DNA of 60,553 bases from Pigmentiphaga sp. NML030171 (GTDB lineage: Bacteria; Pseudomonadota; Gammaproteobacteria; Burkholderiales; Burkholderiaceae_B), in the NCBI RefSeq assembly GCF_002188635.1, contig NZ_NINX01000056.1, positions 1-60,553 of the forward strand, written 5' to 3'. Both the position numbers and the translations under genes were made by a program. Position 1 is the first letter of the stretch, and every line of letters begins with the position of its first letter. Below the pieces are notes generated by a model, which did not search any database, was not told where the DNA came from, and worked only from the letters and a program-made list of their open reading frames with translations. Shown here piece after piece: positions 26,128-35,308 of the stretch.

Positions 26128-26343
26128 ATGTCTTCGATCACGTTCACGCTGACGGGCGAGTTTGTGCCGTTGTGCGATTTGCTCAAGCTCACGGGGCTTG
26201 CCGACTCGGGAGGGGCGGGGAAGGCGCTGGTTGCGGCGGGGGTGGTGAAAGTGGATGGGAAGGTGGAATTGCGCAAGACGTGCAAGATACGGGCCGGCCA
26301 GGTCGTGGAAATGGACGGGGCGCGGATCCTGGTCCAGGGCTGA
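26128..26343 (+). CDS. S4-domain RNA-binding protein, YbcJ-like
   Basis: This 71-residue protein is essentially one S4 RNA-binding domain (LCDLLKLTGLADSGGAGKAL, then GVVKVDGKVELRKTCKIRAG). YbcJ-type proteins are thought to bind structured RNA, perhaps ribosomal; no partner is evident here. It is divergent from trpS and convergent with polA. Confidence 0.9.
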   Translation: MSSITFTLTGEFVPLCDLLKLTGLADSGGAGKALVAAGVVKVDGKVELRKTCKIRAGQVVEMDGARILVQG

Positions 26344-26380
26344 TGACAGCGCCTGGACCGCCCCGCTCCGCTTCACCCGC

Positions 26381-29101
26381 TCAGTGCGCCTGTTCCCACG
26401 TATAGCCCGTGCCCACCTCGGCCACCAGCGGCACCTTCAGCTCGGCCACGTTGCACATCATCTCGGGCAGGCGGTGGGCGACGATTTCGCTTTCCTCGCG
26501 CGGAACTTCCAGGACGAGTTCGTCGTGCACCTGCATGACCAGGCGCGCGCCCAGCCGGTCGGCGTCCAGCCAGTCCTGCACGGCGACCATGGCCATCTTG
26601 ATGAGGTCGGCGGCGGTGCCCTGCATGGGGGCGTTGATGGCGGCACGTTCGGCGGCCTGGCGGCGGGGGCCGCTGCCGCCGCGGATCTCGGGCAGCCACA
26701 GGCGGCGGCCGAAGACGGTTTCGACGTAGCCCCGCTCGCGCGCCTGTTCTCGGGTGTCGTCCATGTAGCGCGCCACGCCCGGGTAGCGGGCGAAATAGCG
26801 GTCGATGTAGTGCTTGGCGGCGTCGCGCGTGATGCCCAGGTTGCTGGCCAGGCCGAACGCGCTCATGCCGTAGATGAGGCCGAAGTTGATGACCTTGGCG
26901 TAGCGGCGCTGTTCGGCGTTGACCGCCTCGGGCTGGACGGCGAAGATCTCGGCCGCCGTGGCGCGGTGGATGTCCTCGCCGCGCGCGAAGGCCGACAGCA
27001 GGTTTTCGTCGCCGGAGATGTGGGCCATGATGCGCAGTTCGATCTGCGAGTAGTCGGCCGACATGATCAGATTGCCCGGCTCGGCCACGAAGGCCTCGCG
27101 CACGCGCCGCCCCTCGGGCGTGCGCACCGGGATGTTCTGCAGGTTGGGATCGCTGGAGGCCAGCCGGCCCGTGACCACGGCAGCCTGGGCGTAGCTGGTG
27201 TGCACGCGCCGGGTCCGGGCATTGATCATCTTGGGCAGCTTGTCGGTGTAGGTGGACTTGAGCTTGGCCAGGCCGCGGTAGCTCAGCAGCGCCTGCGGCA
27301 GCGGATAGTCCTCGGCCAGCTTGCTCAGCACGTCCTCGTCGGTGGACGGCGCGCCGCCCGCGGTCTTCTTGACCACCGGCAGCTGCAGCTTGCCGAACAG
27401 GATCTCGCCCAACTGCTTGGGCGAGTTCAGGTTGAACGGCTGGCCGGCCAGCTCGTAGGCGCGCTGCTCGAGCACCAGTAATTCCTGGCCGATGGCATGG
27501 CTCTGGCGGGCCAGTTCCTCGGGATCGATGCGCACGCCGTTGCGCTCGACGATGGTCAATACCCGCGACACGGGCAACTCGATGGCGTAGATGCGCGCCA
27601 GGCCGGCGTCGGCCTCGATGCGCGGGTACAGCGTGGCATGCAGCTGGAGCGTGTAATCGACATCCTCGCAGGCATACTGGGTGGCCACGTCGATGGCGAC
27701 TTCGTCGAAGCAGAGCTGGTTGACGCCCTTGCCGCATACGTCGACGAAGGACAGGCCCTTGCGGCCCAGCCAGCGCTGCGACAGGTCGTCCAGCGACACG
27801 CTGCGGTGCGACTCCAGCACGTAGGCTTCGAGCATGGTGTCGTGCGCCACGCCGCGCAGCGCCACCCCGGCGTTGGCCAGGACGTGGGTGTCGTATTTGG
27901 CGTTGTGCAGCAGCTTGGGGGCGTCGGCGTTCTCCAGCCAGGGCGCCAGGCGCGCCAGCACTTCGTCCCTGGGCAATTGCTCGCCTGCGTCCGGGTGCCG
28001 ATGGGCCAGCGGGATGTAGCAGGCCTCGCCCGGCCTGACCGCGATGGACAGGCCCACCAGCCGGGCCTCCATTTCCACCAGCGAATCGGTCTCGGTATCC
28101 AGGGCGACCAGCGGCGCCGCCTGGATGGCGGCCAGCCAGCGGTCGAAGGCGGCCCAGTCGCTGACCGTCTCGTAGTTCACCGTTTCCGGCGCGGCCGGAG
28201 CATCCGCCTGCACGCGTGAATCGCCCTCGGGAATGCGGGACTCGTCGCCCGTCAGTTCGCGCAGCCAGGTGCGAAAGCCGTAGCGTTCGTACATGACCTC
28301 GAGCTTCTCGCGGTCGGCCTCGCGCATGGTGAGCGCGTCCAGGTCGGGAATGTGGGCGCTCAGGTCGCAGTCGGTACGTATGGTGATCAGGGATCGGGTC
28401 AGTTCGAAATTCGGGATCGCCGTGCGCAGGTTGGCGCCCGCCACGCCCTTGACGGTGTCGGCCTGCGCCACCAGTTCCTCCAGCGTGCCATACTGGGAGA
28501 GCCATTTGGCCGCCGTCTTGGGCCCGACCTTCTCCACGCCGGGCACGTTGTCGACCGAATCGCCGATCAGCATCAGGTAGTCCACGATGCGCTCGGGCGG
28601 CACGCCGAACTTCTTCACCACCCCTTCGGCATCCAGCGTCTCGGCGGTCATGGTGTTGACCAGCGTCACGTGGTCGTTGACCAGTTGCGCCATGTCCTTG
28701 TCGCCGGTGGAAACGATGCTGTGTATGCCCTGCTGCGCCGCGCGCAGGGCCAGCGTGCCGATGACGTCGTCGGCCTCGATCCCTTCGATGGCGAAGACCG
28801 GCCAGCCCTGGGCCCGTATGGCCTCGACGATGGGCCCGACCTGGCGCGCCAGGTCTTCGGGCATGCTGGCCCGGGTGGCCTTGTACTCGGGATAGAGCTC
28901 GTCGCGGAAGGTCTTGCCCGGCGCATCGAAGATGCAGGCGAGGTAGTCTGCCTTATGATCGTTCAGTGCGCGGCGCAGCATGTTCAGCACGCCGTACAGC
29001 GCGCCGGTCGGTTCCCCTTGCGCGTTGCGCAGGTCCGGCAGGGCGTGGTATGCGCGATAGAGGTAGCTGGACCCGTCCACCAACAGCAACGTCTTGATCA
29101 T
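26381..29101 (-). CDS. polA: DNA polymerase I
   Basis: The 906-residue polymerase has all three activities. An N-terminal 5'-3' nuclease (LLLVDGSSYLYRAYHALPDL, then IEADDVIGTLA) comes first. A 3'-5' proofreading domain follows with acidic residues visible in ALDTETDSL, HNAKYDTHVL and YACEDVDYT. The polymerase has MSADYSQIELRIMAH and the final HDELVLE. The ATG at 29101 gives the normal N-terminus; open frame upstream of it belongs to the divergent LOG gene region. It functions in repair and Okazaki fragment processing. Confidence 0.97.
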   Translation of the reverse strand: MIKTLLLVDGSSYLYRAYHALPDLRNAQGEPTGALYGVLNMLRRALNDHKADYLACIFDAPGKTFRDELYPEYKATRASMPEDLARQVGPIVEAIRAQGWPVFAIEGIEADDVIGTLALRAAQQGIHSIVSTGDKDMAQLVNDHVTLVNTMTAETLDAEGVVKKFGVPPERIVDYLMLIGDSVDNVPGVEKVGPKTAAKWLSQYGTLEELVAQADTVKGVAGANLRTAIPNFELTRSLITIRTDCDLSAHIPDLDALTMREADREKLEVMYERYGFRTWLRELTGDESRIPEGDSRVQADAPAAPETVNYETVSDWAAFDRWLAAIQAAPLVALDTETDSLVEMEARLVGLSIAVRPGEACYIPLAHRHPDAGEQLPRDEVLARLAPWLENADAPKLLHNAKYDTHVLANAGVALRGVAHDTMLEAYVLESHRSVSLDDLSQRWLGRKGLSFVDVCGKGVNQLCFDEVAIDVATQYACEDVDYTLQLHATLYPRIEADAGLARIYAIELPVSRVLTIVERNGVRIDPEELARQSHAIGQELLVLEQRAYELAGQPFNLNSPKQLGEILFGKLQLPVVKKTAGGAPSTDEDVLSKLAEDYPLPQALLSYRGLAKLKSTYTDKLPKMINARTRRVHTSYAQAAVVTGRLASSDPNLQNIPVRTPEGRRVREAFVAEPGNLIMSADYSQIELRIMAHISGDENLLSAFARGEDIHRATAAEIFAVQPEAVNAEQRRYAKVINFGLIYGMSAFGLASNLGITRDAAKHYIDRYFARYPGVARYMDDTREQARERGYVETVFGRRLWLPEIRGGSGPRRQAAERAAINAPMQGTAADLIKMAMVAVQDWLDADRLGARLVMQVHDELVLEVPREESEIVAHRLPEMMCNVAELKVPLVAEVGTGYTWEQAH

Positions 29102-29255
29102 GATCAAACACAGAGAAATCGAAATAGGCAAGGAAACCCACGACAGCGGGAACGCCCCGAAGAAACCCGGACGCATCCCCGGCCTGCGGGATGTGGTGAG
29201 CGTGGAACGCGCCACCGCCACCAAGGCACGGGAGTCATGGCATGTGCTGGGGATT

Positions 29256-29891
29256 ATGTCAGAGTTCTTCGAGGCGTCCGAACGCCTGGCGCAGATCCGG
29301 CCGGCGGTCAGCATCTTCGGCAGCGCCCGCATCCCCGCCGGCGACCCTCGCTACGACATGGCCGAGCTGATCGCCCGCAAGCTGTCCGAGGCCGGTTTCT
29401 CCGTCATTTCGGGCGGCGGCCCCGGCATCATGGAAGCGGCCAACAAGGGCGCCTACGAGGGCCCCAGCCCCAGCGTCGGACTGAACATCGAACTGCCCCA
29501 CGAGCAGTCGAACAACGCCTACCAGAACATAAGCCTGTTCTTCCGCCACTTCTTCCCGCGCAAGGTGGCCTTCGTCAAGTTCACGTCGGCGTACGTGGTG
29601 CTGCCGGGAGGCTACGGGACGCTGGACGAGCTGTTCGAGGCGCTGACGCTCGTGCAGACCAACAAGAGCCGGAAGATGCCCATCATCCTGGTCGGCTCCG
29701 AATACTGGCGGGGACTGGTGGACTGGATCCGCGCCCAGCCGCTGGCGCAAGGGCTGATCTCGCCCAACGATCCCGACCTGCTGCAGGTGATCGACGACCC
29801 CCAGGCCATCGTCGATGCCATCTTCGATTTCTACCAGCACGAGGGCTTCACCCAGTCCCCGGGCGAGCGCGAGCGGCTGCTGAACCTGTAG
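29256..29891 (+). CDS. LOG-family nucleoside-monophosphate phosphoribohydrolase
   Basis: This protein belongs to the TIGR00730/LOG family, whose plant members release cytokinin bases from their nucleotides. Bacterial members act as nucleotide hydrolases. Key elements are SIFGSARIPAGDPRYD, SGGGPGIMEAANKG and the catalytic LPGGYGTLDELFEAL. The ATG at 29256 gives 211 residues; a GTG at 29244 is also possible. The frame stays open back to 29094, overlapping the polA start, but that part looks unlike the family. Confidence 0.88.
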   Translation: MSEFFEASERLAQIRPAVSIFGSARIPAGDPRYDMAELIARKLSEAGFSVISGGGPGIMEAANKGAYEGPSPSVGLNIELPHEQSNNAYQNISLFFRHFFPRKVAFVKFTSAYVVLPGGYGTLDELFEALTLVQTNKSRKMPIILVGSEYWRGLVDWIRAQPLAQGLISPNDPDLLQVIDDPQAIVDAIFDFYQHEGFTQSPGERERLLNL

Positions 29892-29976
29892 CACGCGCCA
29901 CGGACGGGCCGGCGGCGGGGACGATGACGCTAGAATGCGGGGTAATCGTCGATACCCGCCCTCATCCCGCTTATCC

Positions 29977-30945
29977 ATGGCCGTATTCACCCCCGTCACC
30001 GAAACGGATGCCCGCGCTCTGCTTGCCGACTACACGCTGGGCGAGTTGCGCGCCCTGCGCGGCATCCCTTCCGGCATCGAAAACACCAACTACTTCCTTA
30101 CGACCAGCCAGGGCGAATACGTGCTGACCCTGTTCGAGCGCCTGACGCGCGAGCAGCTGCCGTTCTACATCGACCTGATGACCCATCTGGCCGAACTCGG
30201 GATTCCCGTCCCCCACCCCCAGGCGACGCGCGACGGCCGCCGGCTGGCGGAGCTGAACGGCAAGCCTTGCACCATCGCCACCCTGCTGCCGGGCAAGTGC
30301 GAGATGTCGCCCCAGGCCGCCCACTGCGAGCAGGTCGGCGCCACGCTGGCCCGCATGCACCTGGCCGGACGCGACTTCCCGTCGGTGCAGCCCAACCTGC
30401 TCGGGCTTGCCTGGTGGCAGCAGACCGCGCCCGTCGTCGCCCCCTACCTGGATCCGGCCGCGGCGGCCATGCTGCGCGACGAAGTGGACGTCCAGACGGC
30501 GTTCGCGCAGACCGATGCCTGCCGCGCGCTGCCGCAGGGTCCCGCGCACTGCGACCTGTTCCGCGACAACGTCCTGTTCGCCGGCACGCGCGAGGCGCCC
30601 GTCCTGGGCGGTTTCATCGACTTCTACTTCGCCGGCTGCGACACCTGGCTGTTCGACCTGGCGGTGTGCGCCAACGATTGGTGCATCACCCACGCCAGCG
30701 GCGCATTCCGCCCCGAGCTTGCCCAGGCGCTGCTGGGCGCCTATGCCCGGGTCCGGCCGCTGACGGACGCCGAGCGCGCCTCGTGGCGCACCGTGCTGCG
30801 GGCCGCCGCGCTGCGCTTCTGGATGTCCCGCCTGCGCGACTTCCACCTGCCGCGTCCGGCGCAGACGCTGACCCCGCACGACCCCACCCATTTCGAACGC
30901 ATCCTGCGCCTGCGGCGCGATGGCGACCTTTTTCCGCTTCCCTGA
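29977..30945 (+). CDS. thrB: Homoserine kinase, ThrB2 type
   Basis: This 322-residue kinase phosphorylates homoserine in threonine synthesis. It is of the APH/ePK-like type found in many proteobacteria, not the GHMP type of E. coli. Landmarks are IPSGIENTNYFLTTSQGEYV, QGPAHCDLFRDNVLF (catalytic loop with Asp) and GGFIDFYFAGCDTWLFDLAV (metal-binding Asp). TAGAAT about 40 nt upstream of the ATG may be its -10 box. The membrane-protein gene follows after 77 nt. Confidence 0.94.
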   Translation: MAVFTPVTETDARALLADYTLGELRALRGIPSGIENTNYFLTTSQGEYVLTLFERLTREQLPFYIDLMTHLAELGIPVPHPQATRDGRRLAELNGKPCTIATLLPGKCEMSPQAAHCEQVGATLARMHLAGRDFPSVQPNLLGLAWWQQTAPVVAPYLDPAAAAMLRDEVDVQTAFAQTDACRALPQGPAHCDLFRDNVLFAGTREAPVLGGFIDFYFAGCDTWLFDLAVCANDWCITHASGAFRPELAQALLGAYARVRPLTDAERASWRTVLRAAALRFWMSRLRDFHLPRPAQTLTPHDPTHFERILRLRRDGDLFPLP

Positions 30946-31022
30946 ACCATGACACACGCTTCCGACCGGCACGCGCCGACGAGGACCCACGCACACATCC
31001 CGCATACGCAGGGAGGCCGCTG

Positions 31023-31808
31023 ATGCAAGCCGCTTCCCTTGCACCCAGTGCCGGCTGGCAATGGGCGCGCGACGGACTCGCCCTGTTCCGCCTGCAGCCC
31101 ATGGCGATGTTCACCTGGGCCTTGACTGTGGGCTTCATGGTCCTGGTGGCCAGTATCCTGGCCCCCATCGGCCCCTTGCTGTTCGTCGTCGGCATGCCGG
31201 CGATCACGGTCATGACCCTGGAGGCCTGCCGCGCCATCGAGCAGGGCCGCACCGTGCTGCCCCTGCGCCTGTTCCTGGTGCTCAAGGCTCCGGGCTTGTT
31301 CAAGAAGCTGCTGGCGATGGGTGCCCTGTACGTGGCCGCCGTGCTGGCCGCGGGCCTGGTCGCCTTCCTGCCCTTCGCCGACGGCCTGAGCGAGGCGATG
31401 TCCGGCCTGTCGTCGGATGACGTCGGCGGCGTCCTGGCCACCATGCGTGCCCCCATCGCCCTGTTCGGCATCTTCTACGTCATCATCGCCGGGCTGTTCT
31501 GGCATGCGCCGGCGCTGGTCGCCTGGCACCGGCTGGGCATCCGCAAGGCCCTGTTCTTTTCCGGCATCGCCTGCTGGCGCAACAAGGGCGCCTTCCTGAT
31601 GTACGGCGCGACCTGGCTGCTCGTGGTGCTGGCCCTGGAACTGGGCGGCGGCCTGCTCGAGGCCGTCGGCCTGTCGCCGACGATTTCCGGGCTGATCCAG
31701 ATGCCTTTCAATTTCGTCGCCGCCGCGGTCCTGTATTGCAGTTTTTATCCTACTTACACCAGCGTATTCGGAGCGCCGCCCGCGCCGGGTTTCAGCAACG
31801 GTACGTAA
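31023..31808 (+). CDS. BPSS1780-type integral membrane protein
   Basis: This 261-residue inner-membrane protein has about six hydrophobic segments, among them ILAPIGPLLFVVGMPAITVM and IALFGIFYVIIAGLFW. It has the typical opening GWQWARDGLALFRLQP of the family known in Burkholderiales as BPSS1780-like. Function is unknown. It follows thrB in the same direction. The ATG at 31023 begins the conserved part. Confidence 0.82.
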   Translation: MQAASLAPSAGWQWARDGLALFRLQPMAMFTWALTVGFMVLVASILAPIGPLLFVVGMPAITVMTLEACRAIEQGRTVLPLRLFLVLKAPGLFKKLLAMGALYVAAVLAAGLVAFLPFADGLSEAMSGLSSDDVGGVLATMRAPIALFGIFYVIIAGLFWHAPALVAWHRLGIRKALFFSGIACWRNKGAFLMYGATWLLVVLALELGGGLLEAVGLSPTISGLIQMPFNFVAAAVLYCSFYPTYTSVFGAPPAPGFSNGT

Positions 31809-31893
31809 GGGATTTTGTGGGTGATTTTCTCAGTGAAAACCCGGGACTTCGCCCACGCCGCCGGCATTTTCCGGTTCAATCCGGCAAACGCGG

Positions 31894-31922
31894 TTGACGG
31901 GCACAACGATAGCCCGTATAAC
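31894..31922 (+). promoter_or_regulatory. Sigma-70 promoter of the cold-shock gene
   Basis: TTGACG (31894-31899) and TATAAC (31917-31922) are separated by 17 bp. Transcription from about 31929 would give a 5' leader of roughly 127 nt, as is usual for cold-shock mRNAs whose leader folding changes with temperature. Confidence 0.75.
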
Positions 31923-32055
31923 GGCGGGGCATGATTTTCAAGAGTACGAGTTGCTGTACAAAATCGCTTACCACTGCGGTACGGTTGTTCATGGTCTCCA
32001 TCCTTGATTGTCTTGCTTACATTCGTTTGGTTTTTTCATTTCAAGGATAAACACC

Positions 32056-32259
32056 ATGGAAACCGGTACCGTCAAATGGTTCAACGACGCCAAGGGTTTT
32101 GGCTTCATCACGGCTGATTCGGGCGGCGACGACCTGTTCGCCCACTTCTCCGAAATCCGTGTGGACGGATTCAAGACCCTGCAGGAAAACCAGAAGGTTC
32201 GTTTCGAAGTCACCGTTGGCCCCAAGGGCCGCCAGGCTTCCAACATCCAGCCCGTATAA
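32056..32259 (+). CDS. CspA-family cold-shock protein
   Basis: This 67-residue single cold-shock domain has both RNA-binding motifs: KGFGFI (in [16 protein letters not shown]) and DLFAHF (RNP2-like). It acts as an RNA chaperone or antiterminator. AAGGA lies before the ATG, a long leader precedes it and a strong terminator follows, so it is transcribed alone. A second IF-1 gene sits just downstream. Confidence 0.95.
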   Translation: METGTVKWFNDAKGFGFITADSGGDDLFAHFSEIRVDGFKTLQENQKVRFEVTVGPKGRQASNIQPV

Positions 32260-32281
32260 GCTATAATCAGCTTATCCGCCG

Positions 32282-32312
32282 AAACCCCCGCTTGCGGGGG
32301 TTTTTGTTTTTG
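32282..32312 (+). terminator. Intrinsic terminator of the cold-shock gene
   Basis: AAACCCCCGC pairs with GCGGGGGTTT over a very tight loop and is followed by the T-rich run TTTTTGTTTTT. Confidence 0.93.
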
Positions 32313-32534
32313 CCTGGAAGAAAAGCTCCCGCCAGGGGGCCATCCCCAGCTTCCGCGACACGGCAAACCCAAACCCAGGCGGCAGCCACTACGCCCCGGC
32401 CTTGCAACGGCTTCGGCGTTTCACCGCGAACTTCCCCGTCATCGATGGCGCCTCGCGCCACCTTGCCGCATGCCATGGCGTCGCCATGGCCGAAGCTCGC
32501 ATTTATGCATTCGCATGCACAGGAGGAATTGACC

Positions 32535-32801
32535 ATGGCGAATAAGGAAGAACTGATCGAAATGGAAGGCATCGTTGCCGAAGTGCTGCCCTCGACCAGC
32601 TTTCGCGTCACGCTGGAAAACGGCATGGAGGTTGCCGCCTACGCATCGGGCAAAATGCGCAAGCACCGCATCCGTATTCTGGCCGGCGACCGGGTCACGA
32701 TGGAACTGTCTCCATACGACCTGACCAAGGGGCGCATCAGCTTCCGCCACAAGGACGGCCCGTCGCCCGCCCCCGGCCACCGCCCGCAGCGGCGCAACTG
32801 A
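32535..32801 (+). CDS. infA: Translation initiation factor IF-1, second form
   Basis: This 88-residue S1/OB-fold factor binds the ribosomal A site during initiation. It begins [20 protein letters not shown] and carries [19 protein letters not shown] and [12 protein letters not shown]. Typical IF-1 is about 72 residues; the extra tail is Pro/Arg-rich ([14 protein letters not shown]). Many Burkholderiales carry such an extra copy outside the ribosomal protein cluster. AGGAGG precedes the ATG. Position behind a cold-shock gene suggests stress use, which is inference. Confidence 0.94.
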   Translation: MANKEELIEMEGIVAEVLPSTSFRVTLENGMEVAAYASGKMRKHRIRILAGDRVTMELSPYDLTKGRISFRHKDGPSPAPGHRPQRRN

Positions 32802-32841
32802 CATGCCGCGACAGGCGTGCCGCCACAAAGCCTGAAGCTGC

Positions 32842-35130
32842 TCAGACCGGATCGAGCTTGGCCATGGCGAGCGCCAGCGTCTTGGTTCCCACGCCGCCGA
32901 AATTGACCTGGACCTGGGCATCCTGGCCACTGCCCATGAGGCTGACGATGACCCCTTCGCCGAACTTCGGGTGCGCCACGCTCTGGCCCACCTTGAAGGT
33001 GCGCCCGTTGACCTCGACCCCGGCATCGGACGTGCGGCGGCTCGAATAGCCCTCGGACGAGCCCACATAGGGCGCGTCCTTGGCCGGCCGCGAAAAGCCG
33101 CCGCGCTCGGACTCGTCGCCCCAGGCGGCGTGTCCCCAGCCCCCGGCGGTATCCACCGCCTTGGCCCGGCCGTTGCGCGGCGTCAGCCACTTCAGCGACT
33201 CCTCGGGCACCTCGCTCAGGAACCGGGACTGCATGTTGTAGCGCGTCTGGCCATGCAGCATGCGCGTCTGCGAGAAGCTCAGGTACAGGCGCTCGCGGGC
33301 GCGCGTGACCGCCACGTACATCAGCCGCCGCTCTTCTTCCAGCCCGGATTGCTCCAGGACGCTGTTCTCGTGCGGGAACAGCCCTTCCTCCAGCCCGGTG
33401 ATGAAGACCGCCTCGAACTCCAGCCCCTTGGCGGCGTGCACGGTCATGAGCTGGACCGCATCCTGCCCTTCGCTGGCCTGGTTGTCGCCGGCCTCCAGCG
33501 CCGCATGCGACAGGAAGGCCGCCAGCGGGGACGGCAGTTCGACGCCGGACTCGGGCAGCGTCTGCGCCAAGGCGCCGGCATCGGCCAGGCCATAGCCGTC
33601 CTCGGCGGCGAAGGCGGCCGCCGCGTTGACCAGTTCCCGCAGGTTCTCGATGCGCTCGGCGCCTTCTTTTTCCTGCAGGTAGTGCTGGATCAGGCCGCTG
33701 GCCTCGATCACGTGGTCCACGATCTCGTGCAGCGGCAGATTCTGCGTCTCGAAGCGCATGCGATCGACCAGGCTCGCGAACTGGGCCAGATTGTTGCCGC
33801 CCCGGCCGGGCACCTGGCTGACCGCCGAATACAGGCTGCAATTGTGCAGGCGGGCGATGTCGGCCTGCTGCTCGAGCGTGCGGGCGCCAATGCCTCGTGC
33901 CGGGAAATTCACCACGCGCATCCAGGCGGTGTCGTCGTGCGGGTTCTCCATCAGGCGCAGGTAGGCCAGCGCGTGCTTGACCTCCTGGCGCTCGAAGAAG
34001 CGCAGGCCGCCATAGACCTTGTACGGGATGCCCGACGAGAACAGCGCATGTTCCAGCACCCGCGACTGGGCGTTGCTGCGGTACAGGATGGCGATCTCGC
34101 GGCGCAGCCTGCCCTCGCCCACCAGCGAGCGGATCTCCTCGATCACCCACTGGGCTTCCTGGGTGTCGGACAGCGCCTCGTACACGCGGATGGGCTCGCC
34201 ATGCCCCTGGTCGGTCCACAGGTTCTTGCCCAGGCGGCCGGAGTTGTTGCGGATCAGGGTGTTGGCCGCATCCAGGATATGTCCGTGCGACCGGTAGTTC
34301 TGCTCGAGCCGGATGACCCGCTCGTGGGCGTATTCCCGCTCGAATTCCGCCATGTTGCCGACGTTGGCGCCGCGGAACGCATAGATCGACTGGTCGTCGT
34401 CGCCCACGGCGAACAGGGCCGCGCCGCCGCCTGCCAGCAGCTTGAGCCAGCGATACTGCAGCCGGTTGGTATCCTGGAACTCGTCCACCAGGATGTGGCG
34501 GAAGCGGTGCTGGTAGTGCTCGCGAATGGGCGCGTTATGGGTCAGCAGCTCGTAGCAGCGCAGCAACAATTCGGGGAAGTCGACCACTCCCTCGCGCTGG
34601 CACTGGGCATCGTACATGCCGTAGAGCTCCACCATCTGCCGGTTGAAGCTGTCGTAGGCCTCGACCTCGGTGTGGCGCAGCCCCTCTTCCTTGGCGGCGT
34701 TGATGAAGTGCTGCACCTGGCGCGGCGGGTATTTCTCGTCGTCCACGCCCGCGCCCTTGAGCAGCCGCTTGATGGCCGACAACTGGTCGGCCGTGTCCAG
34801 GATCTGGAAGGTCTGAGGCAGCCCGGCATCGCGGTAATGCGCGCGCAGCATGCGGTTGCACAGGCCGTGGAAGGTGCCTATCCACATGCCGCGGGTGTTG
34901 ATGGGCAGCAGCGCGCTGATGCGGGTCAGCATCTCGCGCGCGGCCTTGTTGGTGAAGGTGACCGCCATCAGCCCGTGCGGGCTGACCTGGCCGGTCTGGA
35001 TCAGCCAGGCCATGCGCGTGGTCAACACCCGGGTCTTGCCGCTGCCGGCGCCAGCCAGCACCAGGGCGTGGCGCGGTTCGATCGTGACGGCGGCGTGTTG
35101 GGGGGGGTTGAGATTGTCGAGCAGGGACAT
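32842..35130 (-). CDS. uvrD: UvrD/PcrA-type DNA helicase II
   Basis: This 762-residue SF1A 3'-5' helicase works in mismatch and nucleotide excision repair. Motifs run in order: Q-motif LNPPQHAAV, Walker A LAGAGSGKTRVLT, Ia VTFTNKAAREM, Walker B VDEFQDTN, III GDDDQSIYAFRGA, IV LEQNYRS, V MTVHAAKGLEF and VI VAVTRARE. The C-terminal Tudor-like end (FKVGQSVAHPKFGEGVIVSL) is typical of UvrD. The ATG at 35130 is chosen because MSLLDNLNPPQ is the family's normal start. Confidence 0.96.
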   Translation of the reverse strand: MSLLDNLNPPQHAAVTIEPRHALVLAGAGSGKTRVLTTRMAWLIQTGQVSPHGLMAVTFTNKAAREMLTRISALLPINTRGMWIGTFHGLCNRMLRAHYRDAGLPQTFQILDTADQLSAIKRLLKGAGVDDEKYPPRQVQHFINAAKEEGLRHTEVEAYDSFNRQMVELYGMYDAQCQREGVVDFPELLLRCYELLTHNAPIREHYQHRFRHILVDEFQDTNRLQYRWLKLLAGGGAALFAVGDDDQSIYAFRGANVGNMAEFEREYAHERVIRLEQNYRSHGHILDAANTLIRNNSGRLGKNLWTDQGHGEPIRVYEALSDTQEAQWVIEEIRSLVGEGRLRREIAILYRSNAQSRVLEHALFSSGIPYKVYGGLRFFERQEVKHALAYLRLMENPHDDTAWMRVVNFPARGIGARTLEQQADIARLHNCSLYSAVSQVPGRGGNNLAQFASLVDRMRFETQNLPLHEIVDHVIEASGLIQHYLQEKEGAERIENLRELVNAAAAFAAEDGYGLADAGALAQTLPESGVELPSPLAAFLSHAALEAGDNQASEGQDAVQLMTVHAAKGLEFEAVFITGLEEGLFPHENSVLEQSGLEEERRLMYVAVTRARERLYLSFSQTRMLHGQTRYNMQSRFLSEVPEESLKWLTPRNGRAKAVDTAGGWGHAAWGDESERGGFSRPAKDAPYVGSSEGYSSRRTSDAGVEVNGRTFKVGQSVAHPKFGEGVIVSLMGSGQDAQVQVNFGGVGTKTLALAMAKLDPV

Positions 35131-35308
35131 GGGCGCAATGCTGGGAATGAGAGAGTGCGGCAGGCAGTCTAGCACCGCTGGCCCAGGAGGGCCCCGCCTG
35201 CTTCTATAATGAGGGGTTTAGCCGGCCGGCTGCCCCGCGCGAGCCGGCCCAGGCCCGCGGCCATGGCGTCATCGCCGCGCCAGAATACCCTAGACCAGCC
35301 CGGAACCC

